The notes under the pieces: model-generated | The model's input: only the letters and a program-made list of their open reading frames with translations | The model's database searches: none | What the model was told of the DNA's origin: nothing | Program-made: the position numbers and the translations under genes | From: Helicobacter labacensis | GTDB taxonomy: Bacteria > Campylobacterota > Campylobacteria > Campylobacterales > Helicobacteraceae | Reading direction: 5' to 3' | Assembly: GCF_003660285.1 (NCBI RefSeq) | Contig: NZ_QXQQ01000014.1 | Location: 1 to 39,386, forward strand | Length of the DNA: 39,386 nucleotides | In this document: positions 7,193 to 16,352 of the stretch, piece after piece | Layout: the number at the start of each line of letters is the position of its first letter | Position numbering within the stretch: position 1 is the stretch's first letter

Positions 7193-10100
7193 TTACTCAC
7201 CAAAATACTTCACAGCCCCCTCAAAAATAGGCATGGCATAGTTCCCCTCCACATTTTTATACAGCTGTGCGCCCACCCGTTCGCTATGCCCCATTTTCCC
7301 AAAGACACGCCCACAGGGCGAGGTGATCCCCTCAATGCCACAGAGCGAACCATTGGGATTAAAAGCGGTGTCTAAACTCACTTGCCCTTTTAAATTGACA
7401 TATTGCGTGGCAATTTGATCGCGCTGGGCGAGCTCTATAAGAGTTTGTTGTGGAGCAAAGAAACGCCCCTCACCATGCGAAATGGGCACAGCATAGATCG
7501 CCCCTTTTTGCGTGGCACTCAACCATGGTGAGGCATTAGAGATCACACGCACACGCACAATTTTACTTTGGTGGCGTAAAATGGCGTTAGGCAAAAGGGT
7601 AGGGTGATGAGGTTTAGAGGGAGTGATGCGCCCAAAGGGCAATAGCCCTAATTTGAGCAGGGCTTGAAACCCATTGCAAATCCCTCCAATAAGTCCATCT
7701 CGATTCTCTAAAAACGCATTCAATATCTCTTGCAGCTTCATATTAGAGAAAAAGGCTTTGATCAATTTAGCCGCCCCATCAGGTTCATCAGCCCCGGAGA
7801 ATCCTCCCGGTAAGAATAAAATCTGGGTGTTTTGTAGGGCTTTTTGCATCTGGGTGATGGCTTGTGCGCTATGCTGAGGGGTGAGATCGTTGATGATCAA
7901 GGTCTGCACCAATGCCCCTGCTCTCTCAAAAGCCCTTTGGGTGTCCTCTTCGCAGTTGGTGCCCGGAAAAATAGGGATGAGCACGCGGGGCTTGGCGATT
8001 TTAGCGCGCGCTGAAGGGGGGTTTAGAGGGCGCATGGCTTGGGGCAAAGTGCAGGGGGGAGGGCTTGGGGCGTGGGTGGGGTAGATAGAATCTAGAGGCT
8101 CTCTTTGCAGATCGCCAAGAGGAAGGCTATCTTTACCCAATTTGATATGCCCTTGTGTGCTGGTGCGTCCCAACTTAAGCCCCCTCTCTAGCTCCTGCAC
8201 GCTCTCTAGCACAAAGCCTCCATAACCGGGCACAAAGAGGGTATCTAAATTCAGATTATCTTCTAGCTCTACCCCAATGCGATTGCCTAAACTCATGTGG
8301 ATTAGTGCCTGAGCCACTCCCCTAGCCCCCAGCGCATAGGCAGAGATCACGCGTTTTTGGATAATATGGGCGTGCAAGCTTTCAAACAACGCCTCTAGCT
8401 GAGTGGGTAGCCCGTGCGCGTCTAAGGGGGCTTGTAGCAAGTAGACAAAATGCCCGGGGGCTTTGAACTCTGGGCTAATTAAATGGGTGCTCTCTTGGGC
8501 ACAAAAGGCAAAGCTCACAAAGGTGGGGGGCACGCTCAAGTCCTCAAAACTCCCACTCATCGAATCCTTACCCCCAATACAAGCGATTTGCAGGCGTTGC
8601 TGGGCTAAGAGTGCGCCTAGCAACACCCCAACAGGTTTGCCCCATTTATGCGCGTCTGTACCCAAAGACTCAAAATACTCTTGAAAACTCAGGTAAATAT
8701 CATGGCATTGTGCTCCGCATGCCACCAGTTTACACACACTCTCAATTACAGCCATATACCCCCCTTTGATGGGGTCTTGATCGCATGTGTAGGGGTCAAA
8801 TCCAAAAGCCACTAGGGAACAAGTAGAGGTATCCTCAAAGGGAATTTTATGCGCCATTGCTTGGATGGGGGTGGCTTGGTAAACCCCTCCTAAAGGCATG
8901 AAAATGCTATTGCCCCCGATGGTGGAGTCAAATTGTTCTATTAAGCCCCGTGGGGTGCTTTGGTTTAAATCAGCTGCCAACTGCCTGAAACTTTCTAAGA
9001 AATTGTAAGTGTGCTTGGGAGGCTTGGAAGGGTTTGGAATCTGGGCATACGCGAAACGGGGCGCGCCGTGGCTGTGGAGTAAAGCCATGGGAATGCGCGC
9101 CACAAGCTCCTCTTGAAAATACATCTCTAGGGCTTGGCTTGTGGTGATCTGGGCGATGGGTGCGCTCAACACTCCCTCGCTCTCACAATGGGCTTGAAAT
9201 GCCTCCAAGTCTTTAGCCTCTATAAGCATCGCCATGCGCTCTTGAGATTCGCTTAGGGCTAAATCAAAGGGGCTTAGTCCCTCATATTTAGTGGGCATGG
9301 CATCCAAATGGATACGCACCCCACTGGGGGCTAGCTCAGGAATAGCCACACTCACCCCCCCGGCTCCAAAATCATTACAGCGTTTGATCAACTGGCAAAA
9401 TTTGGGATTGCCCATGAGTCGCTGGAGTTTGCGCTCCTTGGGGGCATCTCCCTTTTGCACTTGCGCGCCACACAGCTCTAGGGACTGGGTGTGGTGGGCT
9501 TGTGAAGACCCGCTAGCCCCCCCTAAGCCATCGCGCCCCGTGCGTCCCCCCACCAACACCACTACATCCCCACTCTGGGGCTCTAAAGAGCGCACATGAT
9601 CTTGGGGTGCGCAACCCACCACGGCACCTAATTCTAAATGCTTTGCCTTGTAACCGGGGTGGTAGACTTCATGCACCAGCCCAGTAGCCACCCCGATTTG
9701 ATTCCCATAAGCACTAAAGCCCTCAGAAGCCCCTAGCGCGATTTTTCTCTGGGGGAGCTTGCCCGCTCTAGTTTGGGCGATGGGTTCAAGTGGATTAGCG
9801 CACCCAGAAATACGAATCCCCGCATAGACCACTCCGCGTGCAGAAAGGGGGTCGCGAATCGCCCCCCCGATGCAAGTAGAAGCCCCCCCGTAGGGTTCGA
9901 TCTCTGTGGGGTGGTTGTGGGTTTCGTTCTTGAAAAAGAGATAATAAGGCTTTAGACCTTTGGGAGTGTTGAGCGTGATATTGAGCGTGCAGGCATTGTT
10001 CTCTGCGCCCACCACCCACGCGCGCGCCCGATCTTTAGCCTTGAGAGATTTAGCCATGATCGTAGAGAGGTCCATCAAACTGATGGGTTTGCTGTGTTTG

Positions 10101-10837
10101 AGTTCCTCGCGCATCGCCATGTATTGGGCTAAAATCTCTTGGGCGAGAGGATTCTGCGTGTTAATCTCTAACTCTGTATGAAAGGTGGTGTGGCGGCAGT
10201 GATCGGACCAAAAGGTGTCTAGGATTTTAAGCTCTAAGAAATTCAGAGAGGGGAGGTGCTTGGCAATAAGGTCTAAATCCGCACAAGAGAGGGCTAAATG
10301 GTGTTTAGCAAGAAAAGCTTCTTTGTTAGAAATGGCTCTAAGATCAAAGATTTCTTGAGGGGGAGGGGTAGGGGTGAGCGCGCGCGCGCGTTGCAAGGGC
10401 AAAGCCACCTCGTGGTTTTCTAAGGGGTTAGTAAGATAAGCACGCACGCGATCCAACTCATCAGGTTGGAGTTTGCCATAGATTTTATAGATCGTGGCGT
10501 GCTCAACAAGGGGAGTGGGAGCATTGGGGTTAAGCATTTGCAAGCAGGTCATAGCAGCATGGCTTCTGGGGCAAAATTGCCCCTTGAGGGTTTGAATCGC
10601 AAAATGTGTATCACAATCCTCCAGCTCCAAATCCTCTAAGAGATCGTCTACCTGAGGTTCGCTAAAGACAATAGCGCGCGCGCGCTCCAAGTCCTCAGGG
10701 GTCATATTTTCCACTAAGTAAGCGTTGATAACCCCCACGCGTTCTAAATGGGGAAGGGCTAACACTTCGCGCAACTGGGCGCAAAGGTGCTGGGCTATAA
10801 AGTCAAACCCCGCTTTTTTTTGCACATAGATTATCAT
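7193..10837 (-). CDS. purL: phosphoribosylformylglycinamidine synthase, single-chain clade II
   Basis: The enzyme converts FGAR, glutamine and ATP to FGAM. At 1214 residues it is a large single chain with synthetase and glutaminase fused, so it needs no PurS or PurQ. The synthetase part has GGRTGRDGLGGASGSS, GGNSIFMPLGGVYQ and GGKDSMSG. The glutaminase runs from about 951 (RVLIPIFPGTNCEEDT) with Cys1054 in GGICNGFQ and His1121 in SHGEGRF. The N-terminus (MIIYVQKKAGF) and general pattern match the clade II form I know from streptococci and clostridia, not the E. coli form. It is last in the pur operon and overlaps purD by 4 bp. Confidence 0.93.
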   Translation of the reverse strand: MIIYVQKKAGFDFIAQHLCAQLREVLALPHLERVGVINAYLVENMTPEDLERARAIVFSEPQVDDLLEDLELEDCDTHFAIQTLKGQFCPRSHAAMTCLQMLNPNAPTPLVEHATIYKIYGKLQPDELDRVRAYLTNPLENHEVALPLQRARALTPTPPPQEIFDLRAISNKEAFLAKHHLALSCADLDLIAKHLPSLNFLELKILDTFWSDHCRHTTFHTELEINTQNPLAQEILAQYMAMREELKHSKPISLMDLSTIMAKSLKAKDRARAWVVGAENNACTLNITLNTPKGLKPYYLFFKNETHNHPTEIEPYGGASTCIGGAIRDPLSARGVVYAGIRISGCANPLEPIAQTRAGKLPQRKIALGASEGFSAYGNQIGVATGLVHEVYHPGYKAKHLELGAVVGCAPQDHVRSLEPQSGDVVVLVGGRTGRDGLGGASGSSQAHHTQSLELCGAQVQKGDAPKERKLQRLMGNPKFCQLIKRCNDFGAGGVSVAIPELAPSGVRIHLDAMPTKYEGLSPFDLALSESQERMAMLIEAKDLEAFQAHCESEGVLSAPIAQITTSQALEMYFQEELVARIPMALLHSHGAPRFAYAQIPNPSKPPKHTYNFLESFRQLAADLNQSTPRGLIEQFDSTIGGNSIFMPLGGVYQATPIQAMAHKIPFEDTSTCSLVAFGFDPYTCDQDPIKGGYMAVIESVCKLVACGAQCHDIYLSFQEYFESLGTDAHKWGKPVGVLLGALLAQQRLQIACIGGKDSMSGSFEDLSVPPTFVSFAFCAQESTHLISPEFKAPGHFVYLLQAPLDAHGLPTQLEALFESLHAHIIQKRVISAYALGARGVAQALIHMSLGNRIGVELEDNLNLDTLFVPGYGGFVLESVQELERGLKLGRTSTQGHIKLGKDSLPLGDLQREPLDSIYPTHAPSPPPCTLPQAMRPLNPPSARAKIAKPRVLIPIFPGTNCEEDTQRAFERAGALVQTLIINDLTPQHSAQAITQMQKALQNTQILFLPGGFSGADEPDGAAKLIKAFFSNMKLQEILNAFLENRDGLIGGICNGFQALLKLGLLPFGRITPSKPHHPTLLPNAILRHQSKIVRVRVISNASPWLSATQKGAIYAVPISHGEGRFFAPQQTLIELAQRDQIATQYVNLKGQVSLDTAFNPNGSLCGIEGITSPCGRVFGKMGHSERVGAQLYKNVEGNYAMPIFEGAVKYFGE

Positions 10838-12063
10838 AATTGCCCGATGTCTTGGCGGTAATAGCCATTTTTAAGGGAAATTTTAGCCATGCGCGCGTAG
10901 CTCAACGCACGCGCCTCTTGTAAAGTGGGGGCGGTGCTGGTAATGGAAAGCACGCGTCCGCTGGCATTACACAGCCCCTCTTGAGTGCGCTTGACCCCTG
11001 CAAAGCAAATGTCTAACTCTGGAGGGTAGCTTAAGGCATGCCCTACTTCAAAATCTTGGGGGTAGCCCTGTGAAGTCAGCACGACACAGCAGGCATGATC
11101 GGGCGCAAAGCGCACTTCTTGCTGGGCGAGTTTTTGTTTGGCACAGGCTTGCATGATCTCTAGTAGATCGCTTTGGAGCAGGGGGAACAAGGTTTGAGCC
11201 TCTGGGTCGCCAAAGCGACAGTTATATTCTACGACTTTAACGCCCTGATCCGTGAGCATCAGTCCAAAGTAAAGACAGCCTCGAAAATCTAGTTTGTCTG
11301 CTTGAATACCCCTAAGGGTGGGGGCAAAAATCTTTTCTTGGCACTCTTTGGCGATTTGGGGAGTGAAATAGGGATTGGGCGCAATACAACCCATGCCTCC
11401 GGTGTTAAGACCCCGATTGCCCTCTAAAGCTCTTTTGTAATCCATGGCTGAGAGCATGGGCTTGAGCGTGATTCCATCACAAAAGGCCAGCACAGAGGCC
11501 TCTCTGCCCTCTAAAAACTCCTCAATGAGCACTTGCGCTCCACTCTCTCCAAAGACACGCTCTACCATTAAGGCTTTGAGATAAGCCAACCCCTCTTCTA
11601 GCCCAGAGATCACGCGCACCCCCTTGCCAAAGGCTAACCCGTCTGCCTTGATCACGATAGGAAAAGTTTTCTGTGCGCTTAAAAAAGCTACGGCTTCCTC
11701 AAAACAACTAAAGGCGTGGTAGGGTGCGGTGGGGATATGGTGGCGTTGCATAAACTCTTTGGCAAAAATTTTGCTCCCCTCTAATTGCGCCCCGCTTTTT
11801 CTGGGTCCAAAGCAGGCAAAGCCCGCATCCTCAAGCACATCCACCAAACCCGCCACTAAAGGGTTATCGGGGGCAACGATGATGAAATCTAGTTGTTCGC
11901 GCTTGGCGAAAGCTAGAATATCCTGGGTGTTATTCACGGGAATATCTAGGCATGGCACGCCCATGCCCGCATTGCCCGGAATAGCAAAGAGCTGGTGCTG
12001 GGGGGAGATTTTTTTGATAATGGCGTGTTCGCGTCCCCCTGATCCGATGATGGCAATTTTCAT
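10834..12063 (-). CDS. purD: phosphoribosylamine--glycine ligase (GAR synthetase)
   Basis: PurD joins phosphoribosylamine and glycine using ATP, the second step of purine synthesis. It is an ATP-grasp enzyme. The 409-residue protein starts MKIAIIGSGGREHAI and has FGPRKSGAQLEGSK, VIKADGLAFGKGV, NTGGMGCIAPNP, GCLYFGLMLT and VVEYNCRFGDPEAQ. The ATG at 12063 follows GGAGG by 6 nt; an in-frame extension to 12129 overlaps purH and has no support. It ends in ATGA shared with purL and lies 8 bp after purH. Confidence 0.95.
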   Translation of the reverse strand: MKIAIIGSGGREHAIIKKISPQHQLFAIPGNAGMGVPCLDIPVNNTQDILAFAKREQLDFIIVAPDNPLVAGLVDVLEDAGFACFGPRKSGAQLEGSKIFAKEFMQRHHIPTAPYHAFSCFEEAVAFLSAQKTFPIVIKADGLAFGKGVRVISGLEEGLAYLKALMVERVFGESGAQVLIEEFLEGREASVLAFCDGITLKPMLSAMDYKRALEGNRGLNTGGMGCIAPNPYFTPQIAKECQEKIFAPTLRGIQADKLDFRGCLYFGLMLTDQGVKVVEYNCRFGDPEAQTLFPLLQSDLLEIMQACAKQKLAQQEVRFAPDHACCVVLTSQGYPQDFEVGHALSYPPELDICFAGVKRTQEGLCNASGRVLSITSTAPTLQEARALSYARMAKISLKNGYYRQDIGQL

Positions 12064-12071
12064 AAATCCTC

Positions 12072-13232
12072 CTAGTGGTGAAATAAACGCAACGAAGTAA
12101 AAGCCATCACCATCCCTAAACGATCGCATGCCTCAATTACGCTAGCATCCTGCTTGCTCCCCCCACTCTGGGCGACATAGCGCACCCCACTTTGGGCTGC
12201 GCGCTCCAAACTATCGCTGAAAGGAAAAAAGGCATCGCTCCCCAAACTCACGCCCTCTATGCCCTCTAAATAGTCCGCACGCTCTTGGGGACTGAAAGGC
12301 GCGATGGGGTGTGTTAGACATGACATATCCACCTCATTTAGCCCATGGGTCAAATACGCATAGATGAGATTGTCCTTTGTAGGACGACTCAAACCCTCTT
12401 TAAAGGGCAAATTTAAGACTTTGGGGTGTGTGCGCAAATGCCAAAGGTCGGCTTTATCTGTGGCGATCTTGGTGCAGTGGATGCGCGATTGCTGCCCCGC
12501 CCCTACCCCAATAGCCTGCCCTTGATAAGCCAAACAAATGGAGTTAGACTGGGTGTATTTGAGGGTGATGAGGGCGAGTAGCAAGTCTTCTTTAGCACTG
12601 GGGGGGAGGGTTTTCTTGCGTGTAACAATGTGATCTAAAAGGGCGGGGGTAATTGGGGCGTGGTTGCGCTCTTGTTGCAAGGTGATGCCAAAGACTTCGC
12701 GCTTTTCTAAGAGGGGGGGCGTGTAGCTAGGGTCTATTTGTAAGATGATATAGCCCCCCTTTTTCTTTTGCTTGAGTAGCTCTAGTGCCTCTACCTCAAA
12801 ATCCGGGGCGATGATTCCATCAGAAACTTCTTGGGCTAGCAGGCGCGCACAGGTTAGATCACAGGGTTGGCTCAGAGCCACAAAATCCCCAAAAGAACTC
12901 AGACGATCCGCTCCTCTGGCGCGTGCATAAGCCGTAGCGATGGGAGAGGCGTTGAGATCGGGGATGTTCTCTAAGAAATAGGCTTTAAGGTGTGTGTCCT
13001 CTAGGGGCTGGGCTAAAGCCGCGCTGGTGGGGCTGGCGTGCTTAAAAGAAGTGGCACAAGGGTGCTTGGTAACCTCTTGGAGTTCCTTGACTAATTGGTA
13101 GGCGTTCAGCGCGTCTAAGAAATTAATGTAGCTGGGCGTGCCATTGAGCACTTGCAAGGGCATAAATTCAGCAGAGAGGCTGGCTTGGGCTTGGTGAGGG
13201 TTGGTGCCGTATTTAAGGGGGATGGAGGGCAT
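12072..13232 (-). CDS. purH: stand-alone AICAR formyltransferase (PurH without cyclohydrolase domain)
   Basis: The protein transfers a formyl group from 10-formyltetrahydrofolate to AICAR, giving FAICAR. At 386 residues it holds only the AICARFT domain: KYGTNPHQAQAS at the N-terminus, KHASPTSAA at 64-72, and SDAFFPFSDSLERAA plus GVRYVAQSGGS near the C-terminus. The usual bifunctional PurH (about 510-530 residues) begins with an MGS-like IMP cyclohydrolase domain, absent here. The cyclohydrolase step is instead encoded by the adjacent PurO-type gene, with which it overlaps by 1 bp (TAATG). This split form is one I associate with clostridia. Confidence 0.9.
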   Translation of the reverse strand: MPSIPLKYGTNPHQAQASLSAEFMPLQVLNGTPSYINFLDALNAYQLVKELQEVTKHPCATSFKHASPTSAALAQPLEDTHLKAYFLENIPDLNASPIATAYARARGADRLSSFGDFVALSQPCDLTCARLLAQEVSDGIIAPDFEVEALELLKQKKKGGYIILQIDPSYTPPLLEKREVFGITLQQERNHAPITPALLDHIVTRKKTLPPSAKEDLLLALITLKYTQSNSICLAYQGQAIGVGAGQQSRIHCTKIATDKADLWHLRTHPKVLNLPFKEGLSRPTKDNLIYAYLTHGLNEVDMSCLTHPIAPFSPQERADYLEGIEGVSLGSDAFFPFSDSLERAAQSGVRYVAQSGGSKQDASVIEACDRLGMVMAFTSLRLFHH

Positions 13233-13933
13233 TAAGTGTCCTTATTGAAAATGAGGGTTTGGACTTGGTGGGTGTGCACATGCATAGATTGCACGCAAAG
13301 GGCTACTTTATAGGTGGGGTCTAAATGCTGCCAAATTTGCGCGCCAAATTCTTCTAAGTTAGGGGGGATGGCAATCTGTTTGGGTTCGCCACAAAAGGAA
13401 GGCAGGGGGGTGGCATCATGGGCGTAGGTGTGCAAAAAATGCCCGCGCCCGGGCAAGCTCTCATAGTCGTAGAAATAGCGACTACACACAAGGGTATTTG
13501 CGCCTCTGAGGGCTTTAATCAAGCTCATCTGGTAGCTAAAGCCTTGATCTTTGAGCTGGATCAGTGCGCTAATGCGTGGGGTAAAATGGGGAGAATCGGG
13601 CTCAAAACTCTGGGTGTGTAGGGCTTGGTAAAAACTCTCTTTCTTGTTTAAGGCTTGGGCGATCACTTGGGTTTGACTCCCATTGGTGATAATGACATGG
13701 GGGTCTTGGTGGATAATAGGGGGGTAGAAAATTAAAGAAGTGTCTCCACTGGGTGGAGTGATGAAGGCGATGTGGATATTGTGATCTTGCTGTGTGAAAA
13801 GGCGGTTTTGGCTTTGCGCGCTACGCCCCATTAAAAAATAACCCCAAAAGGCGTAGTTGCCACAAGGAGTCGCACCCACTAGAATCCCGCGTCCAAAGTA
13901 GCGTTGGGTATTTAAAAGGTGAGAAATTAGCAT
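13232..13933 (-). CDS. purO: IMP cyclohydrolase, PurO type
   Basis: This 233-residue protein should close FAICAR to IMP, the last step of the pathway. It resembles the PurO family first known from archaea and also found in some clostridia: YFGRGI at 12-17, GRSAQSQNR at 36-44, ITNGSQTQVI at 82-91 and EPDSPHFTPRIS at 111-122. It has no similarity to the MGS-like cyclohydrolase domain of ordinary PurH. The ATG at 13933 lies in the end of purM (7-bp overlap). Its place between purM and an AICARFT lacking the cyclohydrolase domain supports the call. A Helicobacter PurO is unusual. Confidence 0.85.
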   Translation of the reverse strand: MLISHLLNTQRYFGRGILVGATPCGNYAFWGYFLMGRSAQSQNRLFTQQDHNIHIAFITPPSGDTSLIFYPPIIHQDPHVIITNGSQTQVIAQALNKKESFYQALHTQSFEPDSPHFTPRISALIQLKDQGFSYQMSLIKALRGANTLVCSRYFYDYESLPGRGHFLHTYAHDATPLPSFCGEPKQIAIPPNLEEFGAQIWQHLDPTYKVALCVQSMHVHTHQVQTLIFNKDT

Positions 13934-14934
13934 AATTGCACCCCCGCACCTTCTTGGACCACTCCTAGTAAGTAGGCACTTTCCCCCTCTGCCTCTAAGA
14001 GCGCGATCGCCTCTTGAGCGTGCTGTGGGGATAACACGCACACCATGCCAATGCCCATGTTAAACACCCCAAAGGTCTCTTTTTGGGATAAATCCGTGCA
14101 CAAAAAGTCAAAAATGGGGGGGGTGGGGAAGCTAGCGCGTGTGATCTTAACCCCTAGCCCTTGAGGCAAAGCGCGCGGGATATTTTCAAAAAAGCCCCCT
14201 CCCGTGATGTGGGCGATGGATTTGATAGGGATGTGTGCTAAAAGTTTTAAAAGGGGTTTGGCATAAATTTTTGTGGGGGTTAGGAGCATTTGGGCGAGAT
14301 TTTGCCCCTCAAGGGTATAAGTAAGGGGATCAATATGGCGATCGCTTAAGATTTTACGCACTAGAGAAAAGCCATTGGAGTGTAGCCCGCTAGAAGCCAG
14401 TCCTATAATCACATCCTCTGCTTGCACGCGCTGGGGCTGGAGGATTTTAGATTCATCCACCACTCCCACGCAAAAGCCCGCTAGATCGTATTCCTCTGAG
14501 GCGTAAAAGCCGGGCATTTCGGCTGTTTCTCCCCCCAAGAGTTCACAGCCTGCTAATACACAGCCCTGTGCAATGCCCTTAACAATGCTCTCCACCTTGC
14601 TAGGTTCGTTTTTATCCAAAGCGAGATAGTCTAAAAAGAACAAGGGTTTAGCCCCCACGCATAGCACATCATTTACACACATGGCAACACAATCTATACC
14701 GATACTCTCATGGCAATCGAGCATGAAAGCGAATTTGAGTTTTGTGCCCACGCCATCGGCTCCGCTGACTAAAATAGGGCGCGTCATGCCCTGTGTGTCT
14801 AGGGCAAATAGTCCTCCAAATCCTCCGATCTGATTAAAGGCTTGGATTTTGGTGCGTGCGATGTGCTTTTTAATGCGCTCTACAGACTCATAGCCTGCCT
14901 GAATATCCACGCCCGCGCTTTTATAAGATTGCAT
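13927..14934 (-). CDS. purM: phosphoribosylformylglycinamidine cyclo-ligase (AIR synthetase)
   Basis: PurM closes FGAM to AIR with ATP. The 335-residue sequence starts SYKSAGVDIQAGYESVERIK and has SGADGVGTKLKFAF, CVNDVLCVGAKPLFFLDY, LLGGETAEMPGFY, GLASSGLHSNGFSLVRK and AHITGGGFFENIPRAL, the full set of PurM signatures. The gene follows purF by 9 bp and overlaps purO by 7 bp. A C8 run on the coding strand (14116-14123) lies in the codons for TPPI. Confidence 0.96.
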   Translation of the reverse strand: MQSYKSAGVDIQAGYESVERIKKHIARTKIQAFNQIGGFGGLFALDTQGMTRPILVSGADGVGTKLKFAFMLDCHESIGIDCVAMCVNDVLCVGAKPLFFLDYLALDKNEPSKVESIVKGIAQGCVLAGCELLGGETAEMPGFYASEEYDLAGFCVGVVDESKILQPQRVQAEDVIIGLASSGLHSNGFSLVRKILSDRHIDPLTYTLEGQNLAQMLLTPTKIYAKPLLKLLAHIPIKSIAHITGGGFFENIPRALPQGLGVKITRASFPTPPIFDFLCTDLSQKETFGVFNMGIGMVCVLSPQHAQEAIALLEAEGESAYLLGVVQEGAGVQLC

Positions 14935-14943
14935 TGTGTTCCT

Positions 14944-16344
14944 TTAGATGTGGGTAGGGGCTTTTAGGGGGGTGGAGTGCGTGGGGGTGGGTGTAGGATA
15001 ACCTCCCCCAAAACATGCTGCACAAAATCCGCTTCCCTCTAACATGAAGGCAACCCCCTCTAAGGGCAAGTAAGCCAACGAATCCAAATCCAAAATCTTG
15101 GTGATCTGCTCTAGGCTGTGGTTGTGGGCGATAAGGTGCTCTTGGGAGTCCACATCTGTGCCATAGTAGCAGGGGTTGATGAAGGGGGGGGAAGACACAC
15201 GCATGTGGATTTCCTTGACCCCTACATCGCGCAAGAGTTTCACAATGCGCCGCGTGGTGTTGCCCCGCACAATGGAGTCATCAATCAAGACGACGCGCTT
15301 ACCACGGATATTAGGAATCACCACATTGAGTTTTAGGCGCAGTTTTTCGCTGCGTTCTTGTTGGGGCGCGATAAAGGTGCGCGTGATGTAGCGATTTTTG
15401 ATAAAACCTATGGCGTAGGGAATTTTAGACTCTTTGGAGTAGCCCAAAGCGGCATCGATCCCCGAATCGGGCACGCCCACCACCACATCGGCATTAGCGG
15501 GGTGGGTTTTGGCTAGGTATTGCCCTGCGCGCATGCGCGCTAAATGCACGCTCTTACCCTCCAGCATGGAATCCGCACGGGCAAAGTAGATGTATTCAAA
15601 GGAGCAGATTTTGTGCGACTTAGGAGGGGTGGTGATGCTTTCAATCCCCCGTGCGCTAAAGCTTATAATCTCCCCTGGGGCAACATCGCGCGTGAAACTA
15701 GCCCCCAGCGCGTCCAAAGCACAACTCTCAGAAGCCACAATGTCCACTCCCTGATCGCTTTTGCCAAAGCATAGGGGGCGAAACCCCAGGGGATCGCGCA
15801 CAGCCACAAGTTTGTTAGGGGACATCACCACCAAACAATAAGCCCCTTGTAACACCGCCATGCAGTGTTGAATCGCCTCTTCTAGGGTGGCACTCTTTAA
15901 GCGGTGCTGGGCGATGAGATAGAGAATCACCTCCGTATCGCTAGAGGTGTGGAAAATACAGCCCTGCAATTCTAATTCACGGCGCAATTCTACGGCGTTA
16001 ACTAAGTTCCCATTGTGGGCGATGGCTAGGGGTTCTTTAATGTGCTGGATGAGGAGGGGTTGGGTGTTGGTGCGGCTATTTTCCCCCGTGGTGCAATAGC
16101 GCACATGCCCGATGCACACCTCGCCCTTCCCCAGCCTTTGCAAGGTGGCTTGATCAAAGACCTCATTGACCAACCCTGTATTTTTGTGGTAACTAAAATG
16201 CCCCTCACAGCAGAGGGCGATCCCGCAACCCTCTTGACCTCTATGTTGCAGGGCACACAGCGCGCTATAGGCTAGGGGGGCTAAATCAGCCATCTGGGGA
16301 GCAAAAGCTCCAAAAACCCCGCATTCTTCCTTGAGCTCTGACAT
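14944..16344 (-). CDS. purF: amidophosphoribosyltransferase, Fe-S type
   Basis: PurF makes phosphoribosylamine from PRPP and glutamine, the committed step. It is a 466-residue Ntn hydrolase whose nucleophile is Cys8 in EECGVFGAF, exposed after removal of a seven-residue propeptide. The PRPP loop is VVLIDDSIVRGNTTRR. Four Cys sit where the Bacillus subtilis enzyme binds its 4Fe-4S cluster: CSFEYIYFAR, NPCYYGTD and the CAAC of GFCAACFGGGYP. The ATG at 16344 is preferred to a TTG at 16350 because it gives the standard short propeptide. It lies 8 bp after purC. Confidence 0.95.
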   Translation of the reverse strand: MSELKEECGVFGAFAPQMADLAPLAYSALCALQHRGQEGCGIALCCEGHFSYHKNTGLVNEVFDQATLQRLGKGEVCIGHVRYCTTGENSRTNTQPLLIQHIKEPLAIAHNGNLVNAVELRRELELQGCIFHTSSDTEVILYLIAQHRLKSATLEEAIQHCMAVLQGAYCLVVMSPNKLVAVRDPLGFRPLCFGKSDQGVDIVASESCALDALGASFTRDVAPGEIISFSARGIESITTPPKSHKICSFEYIYFARADSMLEGKSVHLARMRAGQYLAKTHPANADVVVGVPDSGIDAALGYSKESKIPYAIGFIKNRYITRTFIAPQQERSEKLRLKLNVVIPNIRGKRVVLIDDSIVRGNTTRRIVKLLRDVGVKEIHMRVSSPPFINPCYYGTDVDSQEHLIAHNHSLEQITKILDLDSLAYLPLEGVAFMLEGSGFCAACFGGGYPTPTPTHSTPLKAPTHI

Positions 16345-16352
16345 CAGCAACC

